The notes: a model not told the origin generated them from the sequence alone. 64,000 nt of DNA from Zymoseptoria tritici IPO323 (GCF_000219625.1 NC_018217.1:1-64000), one strand, 5' to 3'. Shown: positions 23,780 to 33,597, numbered from the stretch's first letter. Program-made: numbers and translations.

Positions 23780-23950
23780 AAAGGGGAGGATGTTTAAAAA
23801 CACCAAAAACCTCGCTTAGGTTTACTTGAACCCTTAAAGCCTTAGGCACCGTTTCACTTAAGGGCTCGTTATTATCACATAACTCGCTTGTTTTAGTTAG
23901 TCTATATAGCTTAAGGGCCTTCGCCCTCATAAATTAGTATTATTCTTTTT
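23780..23950 (+). repeat. polypurine tract and 3' LTR (probably truncated) of the plus-strand gypsy element
   Basis: AAAGGGGAGGA directly precedes TGTTTAAAAACACC at 23791, a standard polypurine-tract/LTR junction. The LTR-like text runs for about 155 bp and ends near 23950, where base composition changes abruptly to normal CpA-containing gene-island DNA. No matching 5' LTR was found in the window, so the outer boundary is estimated from the composition shift. Confidence 0.55.
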
Positions 23951-24080
23951 CCGCTTTTTGATCAAGGGGAAGTCAGAACCCGCCATTCTTTGGGCTCCAA
24001 AAGTCAAGATCAACAAATTCGAACACCAGCTTCAATCATTAGCCTTCATCGGAAATCAAACCGAGACGACCACCTGCACC

Positions 24081-24491
24081 ATGCACTTCACCAAAGCTCT
24101 CATCTTCGCCGCCTCCATGGCTGGAATTGTGTCTGCGGTGGCCATTGCGAACGCTGCCGTCGACGAGAGTATGTACCTATCCGGCCGAGCATTCGTCTGT
24201 AGGAACTTGTACTAACCTCCATCTCTTGATCTTCCAAGCCTCACTGCAGGAACTCTCACCTGGTTCGACAACGACTTCGCTCCCGATGTCATCGAGGACG
24301 TGTTCACCGCCGAGAAACGGGATGGCTGCAGGTCAAACGGCTGCAGGTGCAGGAGGGGCACACCGCCAGGAAAATATTGCTGGATTTCATCCAACGTTCT
24401 ATCCGGGGGCTCTGGCTCGAGCACCAGGGACATCTACCAGTGCAACGATTTTGGAGGATGCTGCGACTATGGTCGATCGAGCCGCTGCTAG
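24081..24491 (+). CDS. small secreted cysteine-rich peptide precursor with Kex2 site
   Basis: Two exons (24081-24168, 24250-24491) encode 109 residues. The 81-nt intron has GTATGT, an ACTAAC branch site and a TGCAG acceptor. Residues 1-19 form a signal peptide (MHFTKALIFAASMAGIVSA). A pro-segment follows and ends in AEKR, a classic Kex2 cleavage site, at about residues 50-53. The predicted mature part is about 56 residues with eight cysteines (including one CC pair and a CRC triplet), consistent with four disulfides, and is rich in Gly, Ser and Arg. This is the layout of fungal antimicrobial peptides, effectors and mating-type-independent secreted signals. I do not recognise the exact family. 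The gene begins only 130 bp from the RIP-mutated block yet keeps normal composition. A defensin gene lies convergent, 440 bp away. Confidence 0.75.
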
Positions 24492-24930
24492 GTACGGGTG
24501 GCGCTTATCGTGCTGGGCGAGCTGAAGGATGGACGAGAAGCGAGGACAAAGGCAATTCATTATGATCGACTGATACCGCCATCAGCAACAAGGCAGTATC
24601 CACAGGAGATTTCACATCAGCCACATTCATTTCCGTAGTCACACCAACGATGGACAATATCTATCATCTCTCATCTCGTACAAACTTTCTTCTCTCTGCC
24701 TTGCAGCCTCAGTACTCGGACGGCTCTTCGATGGACAAATGTTCCATCCTGTCGACGAAGTGGAAGTCCAACCGTTGACCAATGAACGATCCACGAACAG
24801 CTCACGACCAGTGACAAGTCAGAACAGCGAGGCTGCGGAAAGACTCTTAACGATAGTATGTTCCTAGATACAAAGCACTCCCATCACGCCTCAAGGTCGG
24901 CGAGATTATTTCAACATTCTCAAATCCCAC

Positions 24931-25230
24931 CTAGTAGTGGCACTGGCATCCTCCGTTCATGCTGCGAATGTCCAGTGTCAGTATCATGGGCCTTGAATTG
25001 CCGGCCTGGCTTTCAAAGGAGTGTCCTACCAGGTGCCACCGGTGTGACTTTGTCCGTCGTGCTGGCAGTCGTTGTTGCAGCCACCTGGGTTGCAGCCGAA
25101 TCCCTGGCCCTAAAATCGGAGGCGATGCGTTAGTAAAGACGGAAGTCATGATCGAATGACTGAACCCGCATACCGCGACGATGGGAGCGATGAGGCCGAC
25201 GACGGCGATGAGGATGGCGCCGAACTTCAT
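24931..25230 (-). CDS. CS-alpha-beta defensin-like secreted peptide
   Basis: Three exons (25230-25174, 25109-25030, 24961-24931) give 55 residues. Introns of 64 and 68 nt have GTATGC/GTAGGA donors, CTAAC/TACTGAC branch sites and TTTTAG/TCGCAG acceptors. Residues 1-19 form a signal peptide. The mature part begins GFGCN and is about 34 residues. Its six cysteines are spaced C-x4-C-x3-C-x11-C-x4-C-x1-C, with GG before the fourth Cys and GGCQC at the end. This is the CxxxC...GxC...CxC signature of CS-alpha-beta defensins such as plectasin and insect/mollusc defensins. There is no pro-segment, unlike plectasin. The expected role is a secreted antibacterial or inter-microbial peptide, possibly through lipid II binding, which is inference from the fold. 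The splice junctions are what reveal the motif; the unspliced frame hides it. Confidence 0.8.
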   Translation of the reverse strand: MKFGAILIAVVGLIAPIVAVCGFSHSIMTSVFTNASPPILGPGIRLQPRWLQQRLPARRTKSHRWHLVGHSFESQAGNSRPMILTLDIRSMNGGCQCHY

Positions 25231-26429
25231 GTTGATTGTAGTTGGTTGAATGGGTGACTGGCTGACCGATGTGTTGGGTTGTTTTGTTGCGAAGAGATTG
25301 CCGGCTTAATTGATACAAACCTTCTTTCGACCGAGATGCGGCTGGCTTATATGTCTTTTTCCTCATGTCTGTTGTCATATCGCACGCGTAGTCGGCACCG
25401 CTCGCTTTCCGGTGCTGCATCATGTCGCCATCGGCTCCTGGACGAGGTGAGGCATATATGACGACCGGTTCCCATCTCGAAATCGCTGACGTGTCCAACA
25501 TTGATGCTGCAAAGGCCCTCCAGCACCGGTGTCTGGCCACTTGGTGTAACATCCGCAAGGAGTATGGTCGTTGTGACAAACAGAAGACGTACTTGGCAGG
25601 GAACCACCATGCGACCATGCGAGGATCACGAGGCAATCAAGTGGAGCGTGGTTTCGAGTCAGCACCGGAGGGTCGTTTCATGTGTTCAACGTGGCCGTGG
25701 CTGAACATGAGTCACAAGTTGCGGCCTTGATGCGTCTGTTTTCTCTTTCCGCGCGAGCCTTGTGCCAACGGGGTCCCAGTTTCCCCTTGCGCTCCGGAAA
25801 CCGATCACAAGGTCTACATGGCGAGAATGCCGAAACATGTTTGACATCCGTTCCGGACGCTTGATTATACCAGGCCACGAGGAATATCGATGAACGCTTT
25901 GAAGCTAAAGATCAGCATCGGAACAGCCTGCAAGATCCATCATGTCCACGACAACGTTGCCCGGACGCTCCAACGAGGAGCCTGGAGAGTGTTGATCAGC
26001 GCAGCACTTCCTATCGGTACGGTACGTGAGGTTTTTCCCGCCATCGTGACGGCACCGATGTCTTGATTGTCGCCGACTTGGCGCTGTCCACAGTATCTTC
26101 GGCGTTCTCGCCGACTCAATCGTGAAAACCGCTAGTACAGGCACAATTGGGCGCCGTCGTCCAGGAGAAAAGAGATCATCCACATCTCACAGCCTGGATC
26201 CACTCGTAGTCCGCATCGAAGACCGCGAAGTGCGAACTTAGATGGGATTGCTTGCGCCTGCGATTGATGGGTTTGGCTGGCTGAGGTGGGATCAGCACCT
26301 TAAGGAAGGTCAGACGTATATATTTCATCCTTGCTTCTTTTGGAGAACCTGGTTCGGCGTCAAGTCTCCAGGGCTTCACCAACACGGAAAGGGGCGGCAG
26401 AGCTGAGGATCGAAGGGATCAGGACAAAG

Positions 26430-26486
<57 letters not shown>

Positions 26487-26782
26487 TCGACTTGGAAGGA
26501 TAAAAACCAAAAAAAAAAGCAAGTTTAGTCCGACGGCTGCGTTGATGATCTCCATACACGGTTGTGATAAAGAATGTCCCACGGCCCTCTTCCGTCTCGA
26601 AAGTCGTCGGCATCCGTCCGTCCGTCCTGCGCTTGCGTTCGTTTCCTTTCTCTTCCTATTCCCTTCGCACATCCGCCATGAAGAGCACGCACGCGGAGAA
26701 TCTCGTACGAGGTCCGTGTGGCAATCCCTCTGTGAGTGGTCGAGGTCGATGGCCAGGTCTTCGATGGCCAGATGCGCGCATC
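25231..26782. other. intergenic, no supported gene
   Basis: Open frames here are short, overlap on both strands and show no signal peptides, domains or consistent splice structure. A (CA)26 microsatellite followed by short A runs lies at 26432-26520. CpA content is normal, so this is not RIP-mutated DNA. Confidence 0.5.
26432..26483. repeat. (CA)26 dinucleotide microsatellite
   Basis: An uninterrupted 52-bp CA tract. Its survival shows that the surrounding DNA has not been exposed to RIP, since CpA is the preferred RIP target. Confidence 0.97.
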
Positions 26783-27166
26783 CTAGCGGAGACAACCGCC
26801 CTTGCACGTGTCGATCGGGTACGTGTCGTGCCCACCCGAGGCCTTTATGCAGGTGCAGGCGTTGTCGATGATGTCGTGGTAGAAGCCCGAGTAGAGGCGG
26901 TGTGGGGCCTGTATGCGTCGGTCAGCGCGTAGTTGGGCAAGGGGAACGAGACCAGATGGGACGACGGTGGTGAACTTACCGCGGATTCGCGATCGTAGCA
27001 GCAGTGACCTGAAAAAGGGAGCGGTTAGTAAGGATGACGCGGTGGGAGAACATGGAGGTGGTGGAAGCGTACAGCGGAAGGCGCCGCAGGCGTGAGGGAG
27101 GCCGCCGTCGCCTAGGGCGAGAGGGAGGATGCAGGCGAGGGCGGCGGCGAGGGTAGTGAAGCGCAT
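26783..27166 (-). CDS. small secreted cysteine-rich protein (8 Cys)
   Basis: Three exons (27166-27073, 27008-26980, 26908-26783) encode 82 residues. Introns are 64 and 71 nt, with GTACGC/GTAAGT donors, TACTAAC/GCTGACC branch sites and TTTCAG/TACAG acceptors; the middle exon is only 29 nt. The first 19 residues are a signal peptide (MRFTTLAAALACILPLALG). The remaining 63 residues hold eight cysteines in a C-x4-C-x1-CC...C-x1-C...C-x3-C arrangement with an intervening YSGFYHDIID segment. No family is recognised; effector-like or antimicrobial roles are possible. It is the third small cysteine-rich secreted gene within 3 kb. A long unspliced minus-strand frame over the locus (to 27445) reads through both introns and is not the gene. 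Confidence 0.7.
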   Translation of the reverse strand: MRFTTLAAALACILPLALGDGGLPHACGAFRCTLPPPPCSPTASSLLTAPFFRSLLLRSRIRGKFTTVVPSGLVPLAQLRADRRIQAPHRLYSGFYHDIIDNACTCIKASGGHDTYPIDTCKGGCLR

Positions 27167-29004
27167 TGCGGTGGTGGGTTGGTGGTGTGTTGGAGTGTGT
27201 TGTGAGTGAGGTGGTTTTGGTGGAGGCTGTTTTGCTGGCCGCTGCGAGAGAGTGGTGTTGCAACGCTGGAGGGAGCCAAGGAAAGAAGAGAAACGAGAGG
27301 AGCGACGAGGTAGATATGCCGTGGGACTTGTCCGTGAGCAGCAACGGATGCGACGGGGGACTTGACATGGATGTCGTCCGCCATCACACCTTGTCGTGCC
27401 ATGTTCTCTTGTTGTTGTCATTGACAGGGTCATGGAGATTGACATCTACCAGGGCTGGACTGGTGGGACGTGGTAGAACTAATGGTCTGGGCTCGAAATT
27501 CCGGCATGGCTGGAACGGATGTCTTCCCAGGGGCCAGAGGCATATGTTTCCTTGTGAGGATAGAATACTGGACTAGAACTACTGTACCGTTCGTCACAGC
27601 TTGAGCTTGCGTTGCCAGTGCACGGGGTACGAGCGCATGCGCGGACGACAAGGTCCTACCGTAGCTTTCAATACCCGGTAAGAAAGACGTGCAGATCATC
27701 ACATCACCAAGCGACACGTCATCACAGGAGATTGAGCTGACAGCATAACTGTGATTGCTAGAGACTCCGGCGGAGAGATGCAATTAAGATCAGGACAGGC
27801 GAACGGCGGAGCCCCCACGACTGGAACTTGCGTTGGCTCCCGAAGAGCTTTCCACCGTCTTTCTTAGAGCTGGACAGGTATCTACAATCTGTCCAAATCG
27901 GATCTGTTCGGAAGGATGGCCGGGAGCGTTCCTGTATGCATTGAGGGTCTGTACGAGGGTCCGTTTCAAAACACCTCGCCGTGCAGGGTCGTGCAGGCCA
28001 TAGCCCGGTACTCGTGTTGCAAGCATCCACCGCCAAGCTTGCAACACGAGTACTGCCTGTATCTGCGGAGAGACAGATCCATGGTCTCGTCACACGGATG
28101 TGAAAAGCTGTTCGCCAGTCTAGCCTTGCTAAAGAGACGAGTTCCATACCGAGGAATAGACATAGAAGAGGCCCAGCAATCGCTACTTACAAAAAGATGT
28201 CCTGTATTTCATCGAACATGTTCGTCGAGGTGAGAAGAAGAAGACAGACGGGAGTCTTACATCATCTGATGGCAAGACTGGTGCCTGAGGCAGCAGTCGG
28301 AGGTCCAGAGAACAGTGTTCCGAGTCCCAATCATCTTGACATCAACACTTCACGCAGCTTGTAGTGACCGCTCCCAGCTCATCTCGACGTCGCCTGTACC
28401 GCAGAGTAAGGTTGTCGTCATGACGGAGCTCGAGAGCCGAATCTGCCGCGGCGATCCAAAGCAGCAGAGCTCTACGCACACTCCGCCTCGAGCTGCATCC
28501 AAGAAGTGCGGCACAAAAGCAGCCTTCCGAACCGGGACAGTCCCGCGATACGGCGTAGAAGAGCTTCCCATAACAGCGACTGATCTGACGAGGCCAGTCG
28601 CAATCATGGCATCGAACACGCAGTTCACGGCTTCACTTCCGACTCTGCGCCTACCATTGGACAACAACAGCGACTCGTCTGGACGGACACAGCTATACGA
28701 TGTACTATCTCAGCCACGAGAGATACTGGATGCAGTCGACCAATGGCTCGAGTTGGACTCGACAGATGGCTTCGCTATGCGAGGGAGTACAGAGCGGGGT
28801 TGAGATGCGCACCATCAGCCTCTCGTCTTAATGCGAATCAGGCTGGGAAGAATTACAGAGCTGGGCATCTCGCAGCCGATGGTCAAGAGACTCTTGCGCC
28901 GTGTACTCGTCCTGTTTCTTGATCGAACGACTGTGCACGCTCCTCCTCTCCAGTGCCTGCTCAATTCTCCGGCAATTGCTATTCGCTGAGAGTCACTACT
29001 CATC
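27167..29004. other. intergenic with a perfect inverted repeat
   Basis: No domain-bearing or spliced gene could be supported. A plus-strand frame (ATG at 28420 to 28803, 127 codons) and several minus-strand frames (27430-28147) are open but look compositionally random. A perfect 17-bp inverted repeat with a 12-nt spacer (28008-28053) lies in the middle. Confidence 0.45.
28008..28053. repeat. perfect 17-bp inverted repeat, 12-nt loop
   Basis: The arm GTACTCGTGTTGCAAGC (28008-28024) is the exact reverse complement of 28037-28053. It could form a stable stem-loop in a transcript from either strand, or a cruciform. Nothing else marks it as a transposon end. Confidence 0.9.
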
Positions 29005-30108
29005 ATGTTCTGGCGCTGGACGATTGCGATAGCTCTCCTGACGATACCCGCCACCAGAGCACAACTAAACACCGACGGGAGTGGTGCTTTCACGCGCTTC
29101 ATGCTCTGCAACGAGACGTTTGACGCTGCAAATGCCGTAAGGGGAGTCATGCAATGGCAAAAACAAGTACTCACAGGCCACAGACAGGCATCTTTGCTCG
29201 CAACCCCAACGTTGATCAAGGCTATCAAAGCGGTCAACCAGAGAATACCTCCCGCAAAACACTGCCCGTAAATTTCGCCTTCACGCTGACCCAGTACGAC
29301 AATCGCTCACGGCTGGACGCTTCGTACTGGTTCAATCCTCGAGGCGCAGACTACGCCGACAACTTCCAACTTGACTACGATGTTTGCGCCTCTGCCTTGC
29401 AAACTGTCACCGATGAGGTCAGGTATCGCGGACAATCGGAGAACGGATCCTGCTACGATACTTTCGACGAGCAATGTATTGATGCTATCAAATCCGCAGC
29501 CGAGCAGTACGCTCTGAGTCTGACACAATATCCGACACCACCGCCGACTAGCAATCTCACGTGGAACTCCATCGGCCCAGTCTGCGACAAGATTAGAGAT
29601 CTGTTACAGGATAACTTCCCACAGCCTTGCGCGAAATTCTTCAACGGCTCCGCGATAGCCTACCTCAGCACTCGTGAGCCAACCTCGCATGCGACACTAT
29701 AGCCACCTCCGCTGACCGAGAATCACAGCACTAACCGGCTACAACTCTTCAACGATCTACTCCAGTAGCTGCAGTACCAATGCAAGCTACAATGACTCGT
29801 ATCACCGCATCTTCAACCAATTCGTAGACTACAGCGATCAAGCGTACGCCACCCTCGCACGAGCCCTCATCCCAGTCGTCACCGTACGGATGCCCATCGC
29901 CAATGCGGAACGACCGTCCTCTATCGACTATGCGCACGCTGAGCTGGTGTGCTCGCACATCACGCAGTACACTTCAGGCAGCGAGGTCCCAGCACCTCTG
30001 ACAAAGCCATCTGATCGCTCAGACGCAAGTGTCAGTCAAGGCGCGATTGCCGGCATTGTGATTGCGGTCGTGGTTGGCGTTCGAGCGATAGGAGCGTTGA
30101 CGGCTTGA
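29005..30108 (+). CDS. secreted/single-pass surface protein; frame continues past an in-frame TGA
   Basis: Three exons (29005-29136, 29184-29673, 29729-30108) encode 333 residues. Introns of 47 and 55 nt have GTAAGG/GTGAGC donors and TACTCAC/GCTGACC branch sites. A signal peptide (MFWRWTIAIALLTIPATRAQ) leads a Cys-containing ectodomain with several N-glycosylation sites (NGS, NAS, NDS, NLT). It ends in a membrane segment GAIAGIVIAVVVGV. TGA at 30106-30108 follows the membrane segment by a few residues. The same frame then stays open to 30420 and encodes a basic RKRRR stop-transfer stretch and a 100-residue hydrophilic tail, as expected for this class. The TGA is therefore either a nonsense mutation (TGG to TGA) or a readthrough site. 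No named domain is recognised. Confidence 0.65.
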
Positions 30109-30547
30109 TGTGTCGTAAGGAAGAGACGCAGGGAGCCGGCGACTACATCATCAGAGTCACGCCCGAATGAGAAGTTCCCCCAGTATGACAACCCGCCGCA
30201 GCCGATGACCGAGGGCATCATACTGGAGATGCCGGTTGATGGCCGGCAGCACGAGTTGGACGGTGGCATGCATAGTCCTATCACCGATGTGGCACAGAGG
30301 TCGCTGTCATACGAGCTCGAGGGGAATATGCCGCAACACCACAGACCACAGATAGAAAGGGTAGAAAGAACAGGTAGGCAGAGGCTCCCTGGATCTTGCG
30401 AGCGAGAATCGAAGCCGTGAAGAAGCCAAGACCAAGACAGGGATACCCCTGCCACTCAGCCTCGTCAAAGTCCTCACTCAAAGATCTGCATACAATTCCA
30501 GACCACGTCTTCATCACGCCAACTCTTCCAGTACGCCATATCCCGTC

Positions 30548-31132
30548 ATGTCTTCAGCCGACGAATCAGCAGCCGCCTCCGACGAGTCTCCACCAGTACC
30601 GCAACGCTCATCACTCCCACCGCTGGTTTTATGGAGCCTCAAAGCACTTGCGTGGTTCCGCGTCACAACTGGTGTCGTTTGCCTCCTTTTCCCGGAGAAT
30701 TTAGGCACCCAACGATCAATCTCTTGCAATGACCACCTCGTACTCGGAATGCTCGGCCTACGAGAGATATTCATGGGCGTTGAGCTGAAAACCACAATCG
30801 CCCAACACGCCAAGGATGGTGATGCCGATACAAGGTCCCGACCTCAATCCATCGTCAGCCTTGCGCGAGAGTTGTCATTGACGCATGATAGGGATCTCCG
30901 GAAAGCAATCGATGCGATAGCGCACACGGGCGCAGCGGACGTGGGCTTGTACCTTTTGTTCTTGACGTACACGACGAAGAGAGCAGGGCTTCGAATCCAT
31001 TATCGGGGGGTCAGCGGAGGCGTTACGATGATGGCCATGGGTGCAGCTATTGCTTGCGTCGTTGGACTGGCTGCGAGTAGATTTGGTGGTCTGCGGGATA
31101 CGGCGCAGGGTACGAGTGGCGGTCGACGCTGA
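30548..31132 (+). CDS. small integral membrane protein, function unknown
   Basis: A single-exon frame of 194 residues from an ATG in a good context (CGTC before ATG). It has a Ser/Ala/Glu-rich cytosolic-type N-terminus, then about four hydrophobic segments: LVLWSLKALAWF...VVCLLFP (27-52), LVLGMLGLREIFMGVEL (63-80), DVGLYLLFLTY (131-141) and a Gly/Ala-rich GGVTMMAMGAAIACVVGLAA (157-176). The size and layout resemble fungal DUF4267/DoxX-like small membrane proteins, but I cannot assign it firmly. It lies tail-to-tail with the anoctamin-type gene, with 125 bp between the stops. Confidence 0.65.
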   Translation: MSSADESAAASDESPPVPQRSSLPPLVLWSLKALAWFRVTTGVVCLLFPENLGTQRSISCNDHLVLGMLGLREIFMGVELKTTIAQHAKDGDADTRSRPQSIVSLARELSLTHDRDLRKAIDAIAHTGAADVGLYLLFLTYTTKRAGLRIHYRGVSGGVTMMAMGAAIACVVGLAASRFGGLRDTAQGTSGGRR

Positions 31133-31257
31133 GGAATATCGATGAATGTGGTGTCACATGTGCCTTAGTGCAGTTCTTAGGGAAGATACCCTCAGTTCAC
31201 CTCAGGTCAGGAACGCCCATCAGCCCAGACCCGACCCCTACTCATCTCACCTCTCCT

Positions 31258-33597
31258 TCAAAGCTCCTTCTTCCCCTCTTTCTCATCAACCACAACAGTC
31301 TTCTCAATCAACCCCCTCCCAACCTGCGCACTCTCCCTCCACCCTCTCTGCCGATTCCAAAACTTCTCCGTCGGATTCGCCGCATGCAGTGTTCCCTGCC
31401 TCGCCTCCTCCTCCAACCCTTCCCTCGTAACAGGCTTCTCATCCTCCTGCTCCCCCATCTGCACCTTTGGCAAATTCTTCAAACTATCCTCAAACAACCT
31501 CTGCCGAGTAATATACCGATCTTTCCTCTCCTTCTGTCGACCAGGAGAGTCAATCTTGGCAATCGCTTTCGCAACAGCGCCGTGCACGAAGAGGTGGATA
31601 TGTTCGCTGAAGAAAACAGCCAGCAAGAGTCCCCAGAATTTGATATCGTGAGGTCGACCATCTGGTCCGACGCCATCGTTCGAGAACATGTATGTGATGG
31701 CCGCGATGGTGATACTTCCCAGCCACGTCAAGAAACCCAAAGCGTCGAGCCATGGACCAATGGTGTCAGCTCTCCATGGTGTGGGACGCTGCATTTCGAC
31801 GCAGATCTTCACCGCGTCGGCGCGGAGTTCGAACCAGTTGTTGATGAGGTATGCGACTGGCACGAGAGGCCAGACGACGGAGAAGAGGGAGAGGTAGCCG
31901 AATTGAATGATCATCTCGCGGAGGTCGGTGTAGACGTCGTAAGTGGTGAGTTCGGCTTCGCTACGCACGCGGTCGAGGAATTCTTTTTCATCGGGGTGAT
32001 CTTCCACGCTGGCAGAGGGAGTGAGACCGGAGTTGGTGCGTTTGGCCTTGAGCTCTTTGAATTTGAGGAAGCCTTGGCGTTTGAGGTAGGGTACGACGAC
32101 TTCCATGGCGAAGTTGACGAGTTGTGCTGTGACGGCGAAGTAGATGACTTGTTTGCGTAGGCGGTCCGGGTTGATGGCGTGGGAGTTGACGGAGTCGGTC
32201 TTCAAGTTGGATTGATGTGAGCCGAAGAGGCGGGCAAAGATGTTGAGGTAGGGCTTGAGCACGCTTCCAAATGGTACGTAGACGAATGCGGTCAAGATGA
32301 TTCCTGTGTAGGAGGTGATGAAGTCGAGGACAAAGAGCTTGCCGGTGTAGGAGCGGTCGTAGGATGAGTCGGTCTCGTAGTTTTCGTATTCGTTCAGTTG
32401 CTTCGCCATGTTGGACAACGCACCGGTAAGGAGCGGTAGACAAGTCGTGAGGATGACAGTCGGTGTAAATGCGAGGATCGACTTTCCTGGGCCGTCGTAG
32501 ATCTCACCGATGAAGATCTCGATGGCAAAGCAGGCGAAAATTAGGCTGCCGAGGACCACAATCGCAAGGATGGCGAATGGAAGTTGAAGGAGTTGCCGCT
32601 TGACACGCTCGGTGGCTGGAAATATTTTCTGGATCTCGCCGGTAGCTGGGTCTTCGACTTCCGTGGTGGGAACGAAACCTGTCCGCTTCGTGTCGATGGC
32701 CCCAACACCACGAACACCCCAACGAATGGCAAGATCCCGTTCGCGATGCTTCCACCATTCGACGAAGACCACCGACCAGAGACTGATAGCCATGGCGTAG
32801 ATCGTGCTGAAGCCGCCCAGGAACAGCCAAGCCAAAGTACCGAAGGCAGCCGGGAAAAGGAGAAAGTTGAAGTAGGTCTGCTCGAAGGCGAAGTAGAATG
32901 CGACCTTTTCACCAAAACGATCACGAATCTCATCCAAGTCGTCGACCTCGATCTTATAATTTGTCGCCCACTTTTTGATCCAGTGTTTGTTGAAGGTGTG
33001 GTCGTGAAGGGAGAAGATGTTTTCGACGTATGGGTACTCTTCTGATTTCGGTCGAATTCCAGCACCGCCCTCGTTCTCGGGGTTAGTGATGAGCTGGTAG
33101 ATGATGCGGAGGCGTTCAGCGGCTGTCAGTGGTTGACTCTCTAGCGATTCGCGAGTGTCTCTGGCAGGCTCTCCCGAGCGAACGCCGTGAATCCAATCCT
33201 TGACGCGGCTACGGTAGACTTCTGCGAACATGTGCTCTTCGTTGGCGACCTTGACGAAGAGCAGGACGGAGCTGCCTTCGCCGTTGCGAGATTCCGTAGC
33301 CAGACCGACGGAAGAGAGTTTCTGGCATAGCTGCTCGAAGCTGGCGGCTGCTTTGGCTTTTTCTGTGATATTGTCAACATTGTCTCAATGGTTACTTTTA
33401 AGTGCAGACACACCAGTGGGAGGAAATCGATAGACGATGACATAGTCGACACCCATATTGGTGTGCAGCGCCTGACTCCTAGCCATATTGCCGGGCACGA
33501 GCTGCGAGGTCACCAGCTGGCTGAAGCTTCGGGGAAAAGTCGAGCGCTTCTCAAAGGGGATGGCAGGTGATGAGGCACCCAATGATTCGGTGGACAT
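31258..33597 (-). CDS. anoctamin/TMEM16 family protein (Ist2-like)
   Basis: Two exons (33597-33414, 33362-31258) encode 762 residues. The 51-nt intron has a GTGTGT donor and TCACAG acceptor and joins in phase 1. The N-terminal cytosolic domain contains the conserved PYVENIFSLHDHTFNKHWIK segment. It is followed by IRDRFGEKVAFYFAFEQTYF ahead of the first membrane helix, about ten hydrophobic segments, and a charged C-terminal tail rich in Lys and Glu. These are hallmarks of fungal Ist2/afTMEM16 proteins, which scramble lipids or tether cortical ER to the plasma membrane. The length is typical of filamentous-fungal members (about 730-770). The long plus-strand frame at 31168-32160 is its antisense shadow. 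Confidence 0.9.

Larger units (their letters stand above)
16860..23950 (+). mobile_element. Ty3/gypsy retrotransposon, plus strand, RIP-degraded, 5'-truncated
   Basis: The readable pol frame starts inside RT at about 16865 (DRFPLPRISDYLDIFYSLQYF; YIVYLDDIVIFSKTLEEYE at about 17120). It runs through RNase H (17570-17745, resuming at 18530 after a retroposon insertion: VITDYYSL, NIDIRYRKGSKAIVPNALSR). It ends in integrase (about 18830-19740: zinc-binding region, INIVGLMPIT, VDYATS, EVLSNNRSNFIS, KVKALNGVLGRILSK) and a C-terminal tail to about 20860. All domains carry TAG/TAA stops and almost no CpA. An antisense frame occupies 22.1-23.4 kb. A polypurine tract (23780-23790) and TGTTTAAAAACACC mark a 3' LTR start. 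No gag or 5' LTR is present. Confidence 0.8.

Noticed and set aside
26783..27445. 220-codon minus-strand open frame as a single-exon gene
   Set aside because: It reads through two introns with clear donor, branch and acceptor sites. The spliced model from ATG at 27166 gives a clean signal peptide and eight cysteines.
28315..28803. 162-codon plus-strand frame as a gene
   Set aside because: The long form begins at a non-ATG codon, the ATG-initiated part has no recognisable feature, and an overlapping minus-strand frame is equally open.
31168..32160. 330-codon plus-strand open frame
   Set aside because: It lies wholly antisense to the well-supported anoctamin-type gene and lacks any domain or splice structure.
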